In this document: positions 6,844-16,835 of the stretch, piece by piece
Layout: each line of letters opens with the position of its first letter
Numbering within the stretch: position 1 is the stretch's first letter
Assembly: GCF_002252565.1 (NCBI RefSeq)
Contig: NZ_NPML01000019.1
Span: forward strand, 124,001-188,000
DNA: 64,000 nucleotides
Reading direction: 5' to 3'
Source of the DNA: Petroclostridium xylanilyticum
GTDB taxonomy: Bacteria > Bacillota > Clostridia > SK-Y3
Notes under the pieces: generated by a model
Seen by the model: only the letters and a program-made list of their open reading frames with translations
Told to the model about the DNA's origin: nothing
Databases searched by the model: none
Position numbers and translations under genes: made by a program

Positions 6844-9456
6844 CTATTCCCTAGGTCCGTTCACAAACAATAACTTATATATTTGCACCAAAATAAACGG
6901 CACCAGCGCCAATCCAAAAATGATTTTATATTCATTGATAGTAAGCGGAACGACTTCAAATATCCGCATTAAAGGTTGAAACTCCAATACGGAAATTAGC
7001 AATAACAAACCGATCGCAAAAGCAATCCAAATATATTTATTGGAAAATATCCCTATTTTAAAGATGGATTCTTTTGTCCTACAGTTAAATCCGTGTAAAA
7101 TTCTTGTCAGGCATAAGGTTGCAAAGGCCATGGTTCTTGCAAGTTTCACATCACCTATATTTAATCCTATGTAAAACGCAATAATTGTACTTACTGCAAT
7201 TAAAAATCCCTCGATGAGCACCTCCAATCCAAAGGATCGATTAAGTATCGGCGTATTTATATGTCTAGGCTTTTCCTTCATCACGTTTTCCTTATGAGGC
7301 TCAACACCGATTGCAATAGCCGGAAGACTATCTGTCACTAAATTAATAAACAATAAATGAACTGGCGCAAAAGGATTGGGCAATGCTGCTAGGGATGCAT
7401 ATAGTACAGACAAGATTCCTGCTGTATTTCCAGAAAGCAAGAATTTAATAGAGTTTTTTATATTCGCATATATATTTCTACCATTAGAAACTGCTTTTAC
7501 GATGGTAGAAAAATTATCATCCGTTAATATCATGGCTGCTGCGTCCTTAGCAACCTCTGTCCCTGTAATTCCCATTGCAATCCCTATATCCGCCTGTTTC
7601 AGCGCAGGCGCATCATTCACTCCATCACCCGTCATGGCAACCACATTACCTTTTTCCTGCCAAGCTCTTACGATTCTTATTTTGTGCTCTGGTGAAACCC
7701 GGGCATAAACCGAAATACCTTTTACCTTATCTTTAAGCGCTTCATCACTTAGTTTATCTAATTCATAACCCTCCATCGCTTCTGATTCATCTCGTAATAT
7801 GCCAATTTGCTTCGCAATGGCGGAAGCAGTGATCTTATGGTCCCCGGTAATCATAACAGTTTTGATGCCTGCACTAATACAATTCGCTACCGCTTTCGCC
7901 GACTCTTCTCTTGGTGGGTCCATCATCGCAATCATTCCAATGAAGGTTAATTCCTTTTCATCTTCTACATCAATCTTTTTTCCCTCTTCGATCTCTTTAT
8001 AGGCAAAAGCTAGAACTCTCAACCCGTTTCTTGAAAAATCAAAATTTACATTTTCTATCTCCTTTTTGTGCTGCTCTGTTAATTCCTCTACTCCAACGGA
8101 TTTTTCTATTTTGATGCTTCTTTTGAGCAACACATCTAAAGCTCCTTTTGTGATCATCACCGTTCTTCCATCGATCTTATGAACAGTGCTCATCAGCTTT
8201 CTGTCTGAATCAAAAGGAATTTCTCCGGTTCTTGGATAGTTTTTTCTAATCTCTAACTCATCCAGTTCATAAATACTCCCTAAATTAACAAGTGCGACCT
8301 CTGTTGGATCTCCAATTTCTTTATCATTAGTAGTGATTGCATCGTTACATAACAAGGCCATCAATACTAGTCTTTTCTCCAAGGCTTTATCCTGGTCTAA
8401 TTCATCGGAAGCTAACACTTTGTCATCTACGTAGACTTTTTTCACTGTCATTTTATTTTGGGTTAAAGTTCCGGTTTTATCGGAACAAATAACCGAAACA
8501 CTACCTAAACTTTCCACCGCATGCAATCTTCTAACAATGGCATTTTCATGAGCCATCTTTTGCGTTCCCAAGGCAAGTACAATCGTCACAATAGAACTTA
8601 ACGCTTCAGGAATAGCCGCTACCGCTAAAGATACCGCAAACATAAAAGACTCAATCAACAGATGCCCTCTAAATATATTGAGAGCAAAAATCAATGCACA
8701 TATAGCCAATATTACAACTGCTAATTTTCTACCAAAATTATCTAAATTTGCTTGTAGAGGGGTTTTCTTTTCTTTTGCATTTTTTAAAAGTGTTGCAATT
8801 TTACCTATTTCTGTATTCATCCCGGTCGCTGTAGCAACTGCAATGGCTCTTCCATAGGTCACAAAACTTCCGGAAAAGACCATATTTATTCTATCTCCAA
8901 GGGCTACATCATCCTGATCTATGACATCTGCTATTTTTAGCACACTTTCTGATTCCCCTGTTAAGGAACTTTCATTGACTTGAAGACTATGATTTTCAAT
9001 AATTCTACCATCAGCACTGACATAATCTCCCGCCTCTAAATATAAAATATCTCCTACCACCACTTCTCTAGAAGGAATCTCTAGCTTCTGTCCATTTCTT
9101 AAGACTCTCGCTACCGGTGAAGAAAGCGCCTTCAAGCTCTTTAAAGATTCCTCCGCTTTAATGTGTTGTGCAGTACCCAATAGGGCATTAATGAAAATCA
9201 CCACAAGAATGACAATTGCACTTTCTATTTTATTAAAAAACATCGAAATGATAGCAGCCCCAATTAATATCAACACCAAAAAATCTTTAAACTGCTCTAG
9301 AAAAACCTGAATCACACTTTTTCTAGCTACTTCCGTTAATTCGTTGAATCCGTATTCCGTTCTTCTTTTTTCTACCTCCTCATCCGTTAATCCTTTAGAG
9401 GTTACCTTTAAACTCTCCATGATCTCTGTAGCTGTTTTCCTATATGCTTCATTCAT
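6844..9456 (-). CDS. Calcium-transporting P-type ATPase (P2A-like)
   Basis: This membrane pump exports cations, most likely Ca2+, using ATP. The protein is 870 aa from the ATG at 9456, chosen because AAAGGGG lies 7 nt upstream; an in-frame upstream TTG would add six residues. Motifs in order: actuator TGES (166-169), ion-binding M4 AAIPEAL (Pro283, Glu284), phosphorylation loop DKTGTLTQ (Asp326), hinge MTGDGVNDAPALK, and M6 NLVTDSLPAIAIG with Asn and Asp ligands. The M4 and M6 ligand pattern favours calcium over other ions. An overlapping small ORF lies upstream. Confidence 0.9.
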   Translation of the reverse strand: MNEAYRKTATEIMESLKVTSKGLTDEEVEKRRTEYGFNELTEVARKSVIQVFLEQFKDFLVLILIGAAIISMFFNKIESAIVILVVIFINALLGTAQHIKAEESLKSLKALSSPVARVLRNGQKLEIPSREVVVGDILYLEAGDYVSADGRIIENHSLQVNESSLTGESESVLKIADVIDQDDVALGDRINMVFSGSFVTYGRAIAVATATGMNTEIGKIATLLKNAKEKKTPLQANLDNFGRKLAVVILAICALIFALNIFRGHLLIESFMFAVSLAVAAIPEALSSIVTIVLALGTQKMAHENAIVRRLHAVESLGSVSVICSDKTGTLTQNKMTVKKVYVDDKVLASDELDQDKALEKRLVLMALLCNDAITTNDKEIGDPTEVALVNLGSIYELDELEIRKNYPRTGEIPFDSDRKLMSTVHKIDGRTVMITKGALDVLLKRSIKIEKSVGVEELTEQHKKEIENVNFDFSRNGLRVLAFAYKEIEEGKKIDVEDEKELTFIGMIAMMDPPREESAKAVANCISAGIKTVMITGDHKITASAIAKQIGILRDESEAMEGYELDKLSDEALKDKVKGISVYARVSPEHKIRIVRAWQEKGNVVAMTGDGVNDAPALKQADIGIAMGITGTEVAKDAAAMILTDDNFSTIVKAVSNGRNIYANIKNSIKFLLSGNTAGILSVLYASLAALPNPFAPVHLLFINLVTDSLPAIAIGVEPHKENVMKEKPRHINTPILNRSFGLEVLIEGFLIAVSTIIAFYIGLNIGDVKLARTMAFATLCLTRILHGFNCRTKESIFKIGIFSNKYIWIAFAIGLLLLISVLEFQPLMRIFEVVPLTINEYKIIFGLALVPFILVQIYKLLFVNGPRE

Positions 9457-9553
9457 GATTCGTACCCCTTTCAATAAAATAAAGTAAGACTCCTATTATC
9501 ATTGTAAGAAGGGCTGCTTTTCGCCCTTTTAATATAGAACTTTCATTTGACAT
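9449..9553 (-). CDS. 34-aa small ORF overlapping the ATPase start
   Basis: ATG at 9553 is preceded by a very strong GAGGAGGAGA site. The product is a positively charged N-terminus followed by one hydrophobic helix (KAALLTMIIGVLLYFI). Its stop codon overlaps the ATPase start by a few bases, the geometry of translational coupling. The first residues also resemble the N-terminus of cation diffusion facilitators, so it may be a relic of such a gene now acting as a leader peptide. Both readings are inference. Confidence 0.45.
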   Translation of the reverse strand: MSNESSILKGRKAALLTMIIGVLLYFIERGTNHE

Positions 9554-9672
9554 AACTTCTCTCCTCCTCACACTAAACTCTAAATTCTACCTTTTGTTAA
9601 TACGTCCTTAGGGCAAATGACACACATAACAAACCGTCCCACCGTCCTTGCTTAAAGTCCATAATATAAAAA

Positions 9673-9775
9673 GCCAATATTTGTAAACTCAATTCCAGTT
9701 AATAAACATTGGCTTACACTACGACTGGTATTTTAACCTTTCGTCTGGTCTTCCAAAAATTATTTATTAAGTTTT
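9673..9775 (-). terminator. Terminator hairpin with conserved upstream motif, copy A
   Basis: GCCAATATTTGTAAAC pairs with GTTAATAAACATTGGC (9673-9713); on the minus strand the stem is followed by TTTTTATATT. Immediately before it on the minus strand lies a roughly 50-nt motif (GGAAGACC ... ACCAGTCGTAGTGTAAG) shared with 16660-16713 and 16787-16835. Confidence 0.6.
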
Positions 9776-9924
9776 TTCTCATTTGCCATTAGCCATTTGA
9801 CTTTTTAAATATATAACCCTCGATTTTAAGCCTTTTGCTGAAAATAGTATAGATATTGGTGCTACTTTCTCTAAATTTAGGGATTACTGTATAAATATTT
9901 TCATTTTACTGCACAAGTCTAGTC

Positions 9925-10659
9925 CTATAAGATAATAGATTTTTTTACATCCATATTCGTTAGCTCAAAAGAAAGATTTCTATTTAACCCAAGTATTTTT
10001 ACCAAATTACAGGCATCGATATCGTTTTGTCTAAAGAGGACATAGTGTCCTATTGAACGTATTATGGATAAAGGCATATTACTCAAAGTTTCATGAAGAA
10101 AAATATATTTAAAGTTTTCCATTTGAATTCCACAATAAGTATTTGAGAACTCTTCATCAGGAATTAAATCAATAGTAAATTTATTGAGCACTATATTCAA
10201 ACGTTCATTATAACATCGGTTATCCGTATCTAATTTTCTCATTATAACAGCAAAAAGTTCACCTGCATACATAATCCTATCAATTGACTTAATTTTAAGT
10301 ATATTTATGCCTCTTTGATTCATCTCACTTATAATATTTGGTATGCAAAAGAAATCGCCTGCACTCAGTTTTAAATGATATTTTTTTTCAAATTGTCTGA
10401 CATATTTTGAATTTTTAAATCGCTTGTACTGGTTTATATCTCCCTCTGAATCAATAATAATTACTTTCTCTTTTTGTGAAAGATATTTTATATATTTTCG
10501 TAAAGCATATTTATGCCCGGACCAGGGCAACCCTAAAAATGCAATATTTTTATTGAAGTTATATAGATTATCTAATACTTTTTCAGAGTGTTCTGCCCAG
10601 TTTACAATTTGTTTATTTAATTGCACCTGTGCGGAAACATGCTTTAATATGGTATTCAT
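9925..10659 (-). CDS. P-loop-like protein of unknown function (244 aa)
   Basis: The start ATG at 10659 follows an AGGTGCTT-type site. The segment IAFLGLPWSGHKYALRKYI has the shape of a Walker A loop but lacks the consensus GKS/T. Next comes a hydrophobic strand IIIDSEGDI, Walker-B-like. A late segment, YVLFRQNDIDACNLVKILGL, resembles the last strand of HerA/TraG-type ATPases. It stands alone between two intergenic gaps with no partner. It could be a divergent or inactive ATPase-like protein; confidence in any function is low. Confidence 0.55.
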   Translation of the reverse strand: MNTILKHVSAQVQLNKQIVNWAEHSEKVLDNLYNFNKNIAFLGLPWSGHKYALRKYIKYLSQKEKVIIIDSEGDINQYKRFKNSKYVRQFEKKYHLKLSAGDFFCIPNIISEMNQRGINILKIKSIDRIMYAGELFAVIMRKLDTDNRCYNERLNIVLNKFTIDLIPDEEFSNTYCGIQMENFKYIFLHETLSNMPLSIIRSIGHYVLFRQNDIDACNLVKILGLNRNLSFELTNMDVKKSIIL

Positions 10660-11210
10660 CTAAGCACCTCCAATATTAGTATAAAAGTAATGAGTAGAAT
10701 AGAAGCAATCCACAAAAGCATAAGTTACTTCTATTTTGATAATCATTTATGCTGCTCAGTGGTATGACCAATTTACCAATATGAATTATCTGCAACTATT
10801 ATTACCAGGTCATATTACTTTATACTATATTATATTCTATATTAAAATAAAAATTCCTGCAAAAAAACAAATAAAAAATTTTATCTACAGGTATCATTTT
10901 GACCACCCTTTCAGACTGACATCATATAATCTGAATTAGATTGAATTAAAATCAATAGTAATTGCTATACACATTGATAATTTGATTTTTCATTAATGAG
11001 AAATATATCTGTATTTAAACACAAAAAACTCTGCATCCAAACCTAACAAGTCGGGTGCAGAGTCTCACTAAAATTAATTTAACAATTAATTTAACAAAAC
11101 CGGGTATTACAACCGAACTGACGATTTTGTTCCCTGTTGCAAAACAGGGTGTTACTCCCTCTGTCCACATTATATCCTATTTTTTGTCAAACATAGTTGA
11201 AATAAATTGA
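10660..11210. other. Gene-free region with hairpins
   Basis: About 550 bp are AT-rich with no supported gene. Two hairpins are visible: the terminator at 11028-11063 and a short CCCTGTT/AACAGGG stem at 11132-11149. Confidence 0.5.
11023..11063 (-). terminator. Rho-independent terminator of the purine/MFS operon
   Basis: ACTCTGCATCC (11028-11038) pairs with GGGTGCAGAGT (11053-11063) with one G-U pair, and the minus strand continues TTTTTTG. Confidence 0.75.
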
Positions 11211-12425
11211 TTATCTTAATAAAAATATTGCAATCAGCAATCCCAGTATTGCAAGAAAAATTATTGGATAAAATACAAAAATATAACTTCCTAAAACATC
11301 ACGCAATATTCCTGAAATTAAAACTCCCAATATTGCCCCTGCACCATACGCAGTAAAGACAAAACCATAATTCTTACTGTAATATTTGGGACCAAAAAAT
11401 ATTGCAGTAGCTGTGGGGGCTATAGCCAACCAACCGCCAAGTGTCAACCAAAACAATGAAAAGGAAAACACATACAAAACGACTGCCCCTTCCTTTGCCA
11501 TTAACATTAAACCCGATGACAAGATTACTATTATATATGATATTATTGAAGCATTTAAGGGATATAATTTATCTGTAAGCCAACCAAATAAAGGCCTTCC
11601 AACCCCATTAAAAATAGCAAATAATGATACCGTCAGTGCAGTAGTTTTGTAATCCAACCTTATAACTTCTTCTCCAACTGCACTTGTTATTCCTACAGTC
11701 ATAAGTCCAATCAACGTCCCTATTGTATAACATATCCAAAGTCCATAAAATCTTGAAGTTTTTAGCATCTTTTTTGTATCTACATCTGAAAATTCCATAT
11801 GATTTTTACTTTGGTTTTTATTTTCAATAATTGATTCTTGGTTTGGAAATTTAAAAGGTAATGCTAATAGTAAAATAATGATTAAGAATGTTATTCCTAA
11901 AATTTTAAAAGTCTGAGGCAAACCATAGAAATCTATAAGCAATCTGGCCAAAGGTGCAGTTACAAAAGGAGATAGACCAAAACCTGATAAAGTTAAACCC
12001 ACTGCTAATCCTTTTTTATCAGGAAACCATTTTGAAATTACTGCAATTGGGACCCCGTAAACTATCCCAACACCCCCACCGGCAATTATACCATATGTTA
12101 TTGCCAGTATATTAATATTCCAGGCATATCCTGATAAAATCCATCCAATACCAACAGCCATTCCTCCTACCATAATCATTGTCCTGGGACCACATCTGTC
12201 TATAAATCCCCCTGATATAGGCATTAAAACTGCATATGCCGCTAAAAACAGCATATATGGTAACCCACTTTGTGTTGCACCTATATTAAATAAATTTTCA
12301 AGAGGTATTCTAAAAATACTCCATGAATATATTGTCCCTAGACACATAAAGATTATTATTCCTAAAGGAATAAACATCCATCTGCCTGTTTCTGGTGACA
12401 TACCAAAAATTTTTTCCTCTTTCAT
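11211..12425 (-). CDS. MFS carrier, oxalate/formate antiporter (OFA) type
   Basis: The 404-aa protein has about 12 membrane helices. N-terminal YSWSIFRIPLE and the GGGVGIVYGVPIAVISKWFPDKKGLAVGLTLSGFGLSPF block are typical of the OFA family, which exchanges small monocarboxylates or dicarboxylates. It starts 20 bp after purE and is presumably co-transcribed, which is an unusual partner for purine genes. Its substrate cannot be read from sequence. Confidence 0.8.
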   Translation of the reverse strand: MKEEKIFGMSPETGRWMFIPLGIIIFMCLGTIYSWSIFRIPLENLFNIGATQSGLPYMLFLAAYAVLMPISGGFIDRCGPRTMIMVGGMAVGIGWILSGYAWNINILAITYGIIAGGGVGIVYGVPIAVISKWFPDKKGLAVGLTLSGFGLSPFVTAPLARLLIDFYGLPQTFKILGITFLIIILLLALPFKFPNQESIIENKNQSKNHMEFSDVDTKKMLKTSRFYGLWICYTIGTLIGLMTVGITSAVGEEVIRLDYKTTALTVSLFAIFNGVGRPLFGWLTDKLYPLNASIISYIIVILSSGLMLMAKEGAVVLYVFSFSLFWLTLGGWLAIAPTATAIFFGPKYYSKNYGFVFTAYGAGAILGVLISGILRDVLGSYIFVFYPIIFLAILGLLIAIFLLR

Positions 12426-12444
12426 GTATTATCCCCTAGCAATT

Positions 12445-12954
12445 TTATTTGATGATTTCTTCAAGCCCTTGAGTTATTTCTTTATCTATTTTTTCCATAT
12501 ATAAGGTCAATTTTTCTCTTATCTTTAAATCTTTAATGCTTAACATCCTGGCAGCCAGTAACCCGGCATTAGCTGCACCATTAATAGCTACTGTCGCTAC
12601 AGGCACTCCTTTTGGCATTTGGACTATGGAAAGTAATGAGTCCATTCCATCTAAACTTCTGGATTTAACCGGGACTCCAATTACCGGAATACACGTTAAA
12701 GAAGCAACCATACCCGGCAGATGTGCTGAGCCACCGGCACCTGCAATTATAACTTCAATTCCTCTTTCTTCTGCTGTTTTAGCATAGCTATGCATTTTAT
12801 CCGGAGTCCTGTGTGCCGACACAATATTTATTTCGTAGTCAATACCACATTCTTTAAGTACCTTAGCAGCTTCACTCATAACAGGAAAATCAGAATCACT
12901 TCCCATTATTATTCCTACCTTAGGAAAACAACCGTTCCTCTCTTTGCAATCCAC
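12445..12954 (-). CDS. purE: N5-carboxyaminoimidazole ribonucleotide mutase
   Basis: PurE converts N5-CAIR made by PurK into CAIR in purine synthesis. Motifs include [10 protein letters not shown] (nucleotide binding), SAHRTP and [15 protein letters not shown], diagnostic of PurE. I choose the GTG start at 12954 because TTGGAGGG lies 7 nt upstream; the longer frame starting at 12969 would use a TTG that overlaps this ribosome site. The product is 169 aa, near usual length. It is downstream of purK with a 16-bp gap. Confidence 0.93.
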   Translation of the reverse strand: MDCKERNGCFPKVGIIMGSDSDFPVMSEAAKVLKECGIDYEINIVSAHRTPDKMHSYAKTAEERGIEVIIAGAGGSAHLPGMVASLTCIPVIGVPVKSRSLDGMDSLLSIVQMPKGVPVATVAINGAANAGLLAARMLSIKDLKIREKLTLYMEKIDKEITQGLEEIIK

Positions 12955-12970
12955 CCTATTTCCCTCCAAT

Positions 12971-14140
12971 TTATAAAGGTTTGATTTTTATATTTTCAAG
13001 TGCTTTTAATGCCTTTTCTTCCGCTTTTTTTAAAGAGTCATCCAAAACAGTAATATGACCAATTTTTTTCAGTTCATCTGTCGAGTGTTTACCGTACAGA
13101 TGAAGGTAACATCCCTCTTCTGCCAGCACAGACTCAATACCTTCAAAGGTATATTTACCTTGTACCATATCATTTCCCAATATATTTACCATCGCACATG
13201 GAGAAATTAATTTGGCAGGACCCAGCGGCATCCCCGTAATAATCCTTATCAACTGTTCAAATTGTGATGTGACGCACCCTTCTATCGTATAGTGTCCTGA
13301 ATTATGAGGCCGTGGTGCTATTTCATTTATATATATTTTTCCATCTGAATTAAGAAACATCTCTATACAAAATACCCCTACATCCTCTAATACTTCTAAT
13401 ACTTTTTTTGCTATGTTTTTAATTTCCGTTTCAATATCATTATCTATACTTGCAGGTACTCTGGTTAAGTTTAATATGCTGTTTTTATGAATATTTTCGA
13501 CAACAGGGTAATATACAATTTCTCCATCAAACCCTCTAGCGGCTATTATTGATAATTCACATGTAAACTCAACAAATTGTTCTACCATCAATTCATTTTT
13601 TTTAAGTGTATTATAAACTGTTTCTATGTCCTTTTTATCTCTTATAATAACATTTCCTTTGCCATCATATCCGCCTGAACAGGTTTTCAATACCAGTGCA
13701 TTTCCAAACTCTTCAAATTTCTGTATAATATCTTCTTTACTTTTAACTTTAGAAAAAGCAGGTACTGGCAACCCAACACTTTTCAATAATGATTTTTGTT
13801 TATATTTATCCTGAATCTTTTTTAATGTTTTGCCAGAGGGATACACACTGTACCCCTCCGACTCCAAACAGCATAATATATCAGCATCTATATGTTCAAA
13901 TTCATAAGTAACAACATCGGTCAGCTCTGCTAATCTTCTTATCGCATTTTGGTCTGAAAACGAAGCAATTATTTGGTTATCTGCTACCTGTCCAGCCGGA
14001 GAAGCAGGGGTGGGGTCCAGTATTGTAACATGGTATCCCATCCTCTTAGCTGCCATTGTCAGCATTCTTCCCAGTTGTCCTCCACCTATTATCCCTATTT
14101 GGGCCGGTGGTTGCAATATTTTTTTTCTTCTGTTAATCAT
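12971..14140 (-). CDS. purK: N5-carboxyaminoimidazole ribonucleotide synthetase
   Basis: PurK is an ATP-grasp enzyme that carboxylates AIR with bicarbonate and ATP. The 389-aa protein starts its Rossmann-like domain with [20 protein letters not shown]-grasp features follow: [14 protein letters not shown] and the metal-binding [35 protein letters not shown] precedes the ATG. It forms a normal pair with purE, but lies behind DUF4914 rather than with other pur genes. Confidence 0.93.
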   Translation of the reverse strand: MINRRKKILQPPAQIGIIGGGQLGRMLTMAAKRMGYHVTILDPTPASPAGQVADNQIIASFSDQNAIRRLAELTDVVTYEFEHIDADILCCLESEGYSVYPSGKTLKKIQDKYKQKSLLKSVGLPVPAFSKVKSKEDIIQKFEEFGNALVLKTCSGGYDGKGNVIIRDKKDIETVYNTLKKNELMVEQFVEFTCELSIIAARGFDGEIVYYPVVENIHKNSILNLTRVPASIDNDIETEIKNIAKKVLEVLEDVGVFCIEMFLNSDGKIYINEIAPRPHNSGHYTIEGCVTSQFEQLIRIITGMPLGPAKLISPCAMVNILGNDMVQGKYTFEGIESVLAEEGCYLHLYGKHSTDELKKIGHITVLDDSLKKAEEKALKALENIKIKPL

Positions 14141-14164
14141 CGGATCACCTTTCTATTGATTAAC

Positions 14165-16045
14165 CTAAATTCTCATTGGTATTAATTCTAAATAATCTTT
14201 AAGGGTTCCATCACTCATACAGCATTCAATAATTTGCTTCCCTAAAGGATTTAAATCAGGTGATATAAATTTTGTAAGTTCTTTCTTAAAAAAGTCAGTT
14301 AGTATTTTTGCTCCGGCGTCATATCCTTCATTTCCTACCTCAGGTTGACAATTAACCTGTAAAAAGCCTTTAGATAAATATTTCCCATCAATTTTTAAAG
14401 TTTCCAATGAATAACCTAAAAGTGAACACCTTGATGCAACTAGCTGTTCCGACCTGAATTTAGCACTTCCACGTCTGGCCAGATATTCTCTTGCTATCCA
14501 TTGAGGCATAAACCCAACTTTATAAACACCTACGTGCTGATTTGGGACAAGTATATACCTGGTATTAGTAGTGTTAATAATTTGCTCCAGCAAAAGATTT
14601 GCCTGATCAACCATTTTCCCCGTTGCAAAGGGCCAATAAGACCCTACACCTTCACTACTCATTCCTACAGTATCTGTAATACTGGGATTATCATGTCCTC
14701 TAGGTGCTACCAGTCTCCACAGCCACGCAAGACTTGGAGGCAATACATGGAAAAATCCTATTATGCCATAACTCGGCCTTTCCTTTGTGCAAGACGGTGT
14801 CCTCACACCAAAACTTCTGATATCGACCTCCACAGGTTCATCCACTACATTCGGGACAAACCGTCTGGGCATAATAACCCTTGGATTGGGACAGGGCTTT
14901 CCTGGTTCATCCATTGTATGCTCCCAGATAAGGCATGTAGAACCTGGAATACCTTCAAGATTTAAAAATATCAGAGGTTCTTTCGGATGAATGCATAATT
15001 TTTCATAATGAGGGTCGGTCCCATATTTGTTTATATGGTTTATCCTTAAAAACCATCCTTGTTCTGCATCTTTTACAACTAACTTTTTACTTCCATTTTG
15101 CAAAGAAGGATGACATAACGCCATATCATCAGTAACCGGTTGAAGCTCACAAGTGTCTGTTAGCTCAAGATAAAGTTTTTCACCTGTTACTGTGTGTTTT
15201 CCAAGTACAATCCTTCCATCCATTTCTCTGTGTATTTGTTCTATCATCTCGCTTTTTCCGCCACCGCTGGCACCTTCATGCATGATTGTTATGATATTAT
15301 CATAAGGTGTTACAACTCTGACTGTAGAACCGTGGACCGTTACCCAGCCTTCTGCTTCACCAATATTTAGCAATACACCATAAATGCCTTTTTTGGCACT
15401 TGGGCCGGGGTAAAGATTGTATGAGAAAAGTTCATGCATACCGTCAAGCCTGTTATGGACAACTATTTGCTTTTGATTAAAATGTGTGTGCCTAAAAGGT
15501 GGTGCAAGATAAATAATTGCTTTCGGTTTAAACCCGTCAGGTATGCTATCTTTAGGTATAAACCCCTGCAAATCTGCAAGCCCGGCAGCAAAAAAACCTG
15601 CATTATCAGGTGCTACAAGTAATGCCGGATACCCAAGTTCCTGTCCACCGGCCATAAAAGGCATAACGATAAGGTTTTGTTTTTCCAGCCAGCCAAAAGT
15701 TGTGTTGCGTAAAGGTTCAAAGTTTTCTCCATATCGGTCTTGATATCTAGGCTTATCCGTTTCCCGCCTGTCTGCTACAACCATACAATCAGGATCTCGC
15801 CTTCTCATATAGATATCTGTATAATTTACTGCCGCTCCATTTTTGCAGCGTGCAACTGTAGCCTCAACGACTCTGCCATTACCCGGTATATCGTAAGCCA
15901 CCTCAAAAATGTCCTTATCTTCTCCCCCCATCGCAAGTCTAATCAGATGGTCCCTGTTTTCAGGTATTACAACCTTTGTACCTTTTGTTAATATATTTTC
16001 TAATTCTTTAGGAAGTATAAATTTTTTTAATATATTTTTCTCCAT
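14165..16045 (-). CDS. DUF4914 family protein (PEP-carboxykinase-like P-loop)
   Basis: The 626-aa protein matches the uncharacterised DUF4914 family as I recall it. A phosphate-binding loop, HEGASGGGKSEM, lies in the middle and is like the kinase-1a motif of PEP carboxykinases. Other blocks are DPDCMVVADRRETDKPRY and PAPFRHTHF-like metal-site histidines. No signal peptide or membrane helix is visible, so it should be cytoplasmic. It abuts the 169-aa gene upstream (stop and start touch) and leads into purK by 24 bp. A nucleotide-dependent phospho- or carboxyl-transfer role is inferred. Confidence 0.75.
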   Translation of the reverse strand: MEKNILKKFILPKELENILTKGTKVVIPENRDHLIRLAMGGEDKDIFEVAYDIPGNGRVVEATVARCKNGAAVNYTDIYMRRRDPDCMVVADRRETDKPRYQDRYGENFEPLRNTTFGWLEKQNLIVMPFMAGGQELGYPALLVAPDNAGFFAAGLADLQGFIPKDSIPDGFKPKAIIYLAPPFRHTHFNQKQIVVHNRLDGMHELFSYNLYPGPSAKKGIYGVLLNIGEAEGWVTVHGSTVRVVTPYDNIITIMHEGASGGGKSEMIEQIHREMDGRIVLGKHTVTGEKLYLELTDTCELQPVTDDMALCHPSLQNGSKKLVVKDAEQGWFLRINHINKYGTDPHYEKLCIHPKEPLIFLNLEGIPGSTCLIWEHTMDEPGKPCPNPRVIMPRRFVPNVVDEPVEVDIRSFGVRTPSCTKERPSYGIIGFFHVLPPSLAWLWRLVAPRGHDNPSITDTVGMSSEGVGSYWPFATGKMVDQANLLLEQIINTTNTRYILVPNQHVGVYKVGFMPQWIAREYLARRGSAKFRSEQLVASRCSLLGYSLETLKIDGKYLSKGFLQVNCQPEVGNEGYDAGAKILTDFFKKELTKFISPDLNPLGKQIIECCMSDGTLKDYLELIPMRI

Positions 16046-16555
16046 TTAGATCACTTCTCCTGTCTTCTTTTTGTCTGAATGAATATTTTCAATTACTTTG
16101 CAGAAAGTATCATGAATTAGATTGGCTAAGTGTTGATTTTTCTTTAAAAAAAGCATATTTTCATGATAGTCATTAAAATGTTTCTCGTTTATACACAATA
16201 ATTCTTCTTTGACTACACAGTAGTTATAGAACTTTCCTATAAAATTAATAAATTCAGATTTAAAACTACCATCTTCTAATAGTTTTTGGTGTAAATACAT
16301 ATCGCCGTTATACAGGTCTAAGATCAATAACGGTATTCTCCACACATCAACATATCCCTCATCATTAAAATATTTGTCCAAAAAATTCCTGTAACGAGGT
16401 TCTTCTTTCTCAATAACATTACAAAACCTTTCCATGAGTATAAAAAAGCTTTTACTTATTATTAATTCTTTTGCGTTTTGGCATAATTCTTTTTCTATCG
16501 TGATTATTCCGCCGTTTCCAAAACTAACTTTACTGTTTAGCATAATAATACCCAC
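16046..16555 (-). CDS. Unrecognised cytoplasmic protein (up to 169 aa), DUF4914 partner
   Basis: I do not recognise the family. It is soluble, acidic and helical, with no membrane segment and two Cys near its C-terminal third. Its stop codon directly precedes the DUF4914 start, so the two are probably translated together. The start is uncertain: a GTG at 16555 sits too close to GGAGG, while the internal ATG (MLNSKV, 16543) lies 13 nt from it. It is the first gene of the purine/MFS operon. Confidence 0.6.
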   Translation of the reverse strand: MGIIMLNSKVSFGNGGIITIEKELCQNAKELIISKSFFILMERFCNVIEKEEPRYRNFLDKYFNDEGYVDVWRIPLLILDLYNGDMYLHQKLLEDGSFKSEFINFIGKFYNYCVVKEELLCINEKHFNDYHENMLFLKKNQHLANLIHDTFCKVIENIHSDKKKTGEVI

Positions 16556-16650
16556 TCTCCTCCACTTAGTGATTAATTGAATAAATTTTACTTTTTTATA
16601 AGTTTTTCTAATAGAGCAATATAGTCTGTCCCCCCTAATATTTTTTTATA

Positions 16651-16713
16651 TGTTTAACATCATTGGACTACATTGCGACTGGTTTTAAAACCCTTCAGCT
16701 AGTCTTCCAAAAC
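16651..16713 (-). repeat. Conserved noncoding motif, copy B (without hairpin)
   Basis: On the minus strand: GGAAGACTAGCTGAAGGG, then TTTTAAAACCAGTCGCAATG. It matches copies at 9714-9765 and 16787-16835. The GGTT/AACC inner stem is kept although the bases between differ. Confidence 0.45.
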
Positions 16714-16745
16714 CTTTTAGAAACTTTGTAAAACCAAAACAAAAA

Positions 16746-16835
16746 GCCAATATTCGTTAACCTATACAAAGTTAATGAATATTGGCTTACACTGTGACTG
16801 GTTTTTACAACCCTTCACCCGGTCTTCCAAAATTA
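16746..16835 (-). terminator. Terminator hairpin with conserved upstream motif, copy C
   Basis: GCCAATATTCGTTAAC pairs with GTTAATGAATATTGGC (16746-16786); the minus strand then reads TTTTTGTTTT. It follows the DUF2294 stop codon directly, with the conserved GGAAGACC ... ACCAGTCACAGTG motif in between. Confidence 0.7.
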
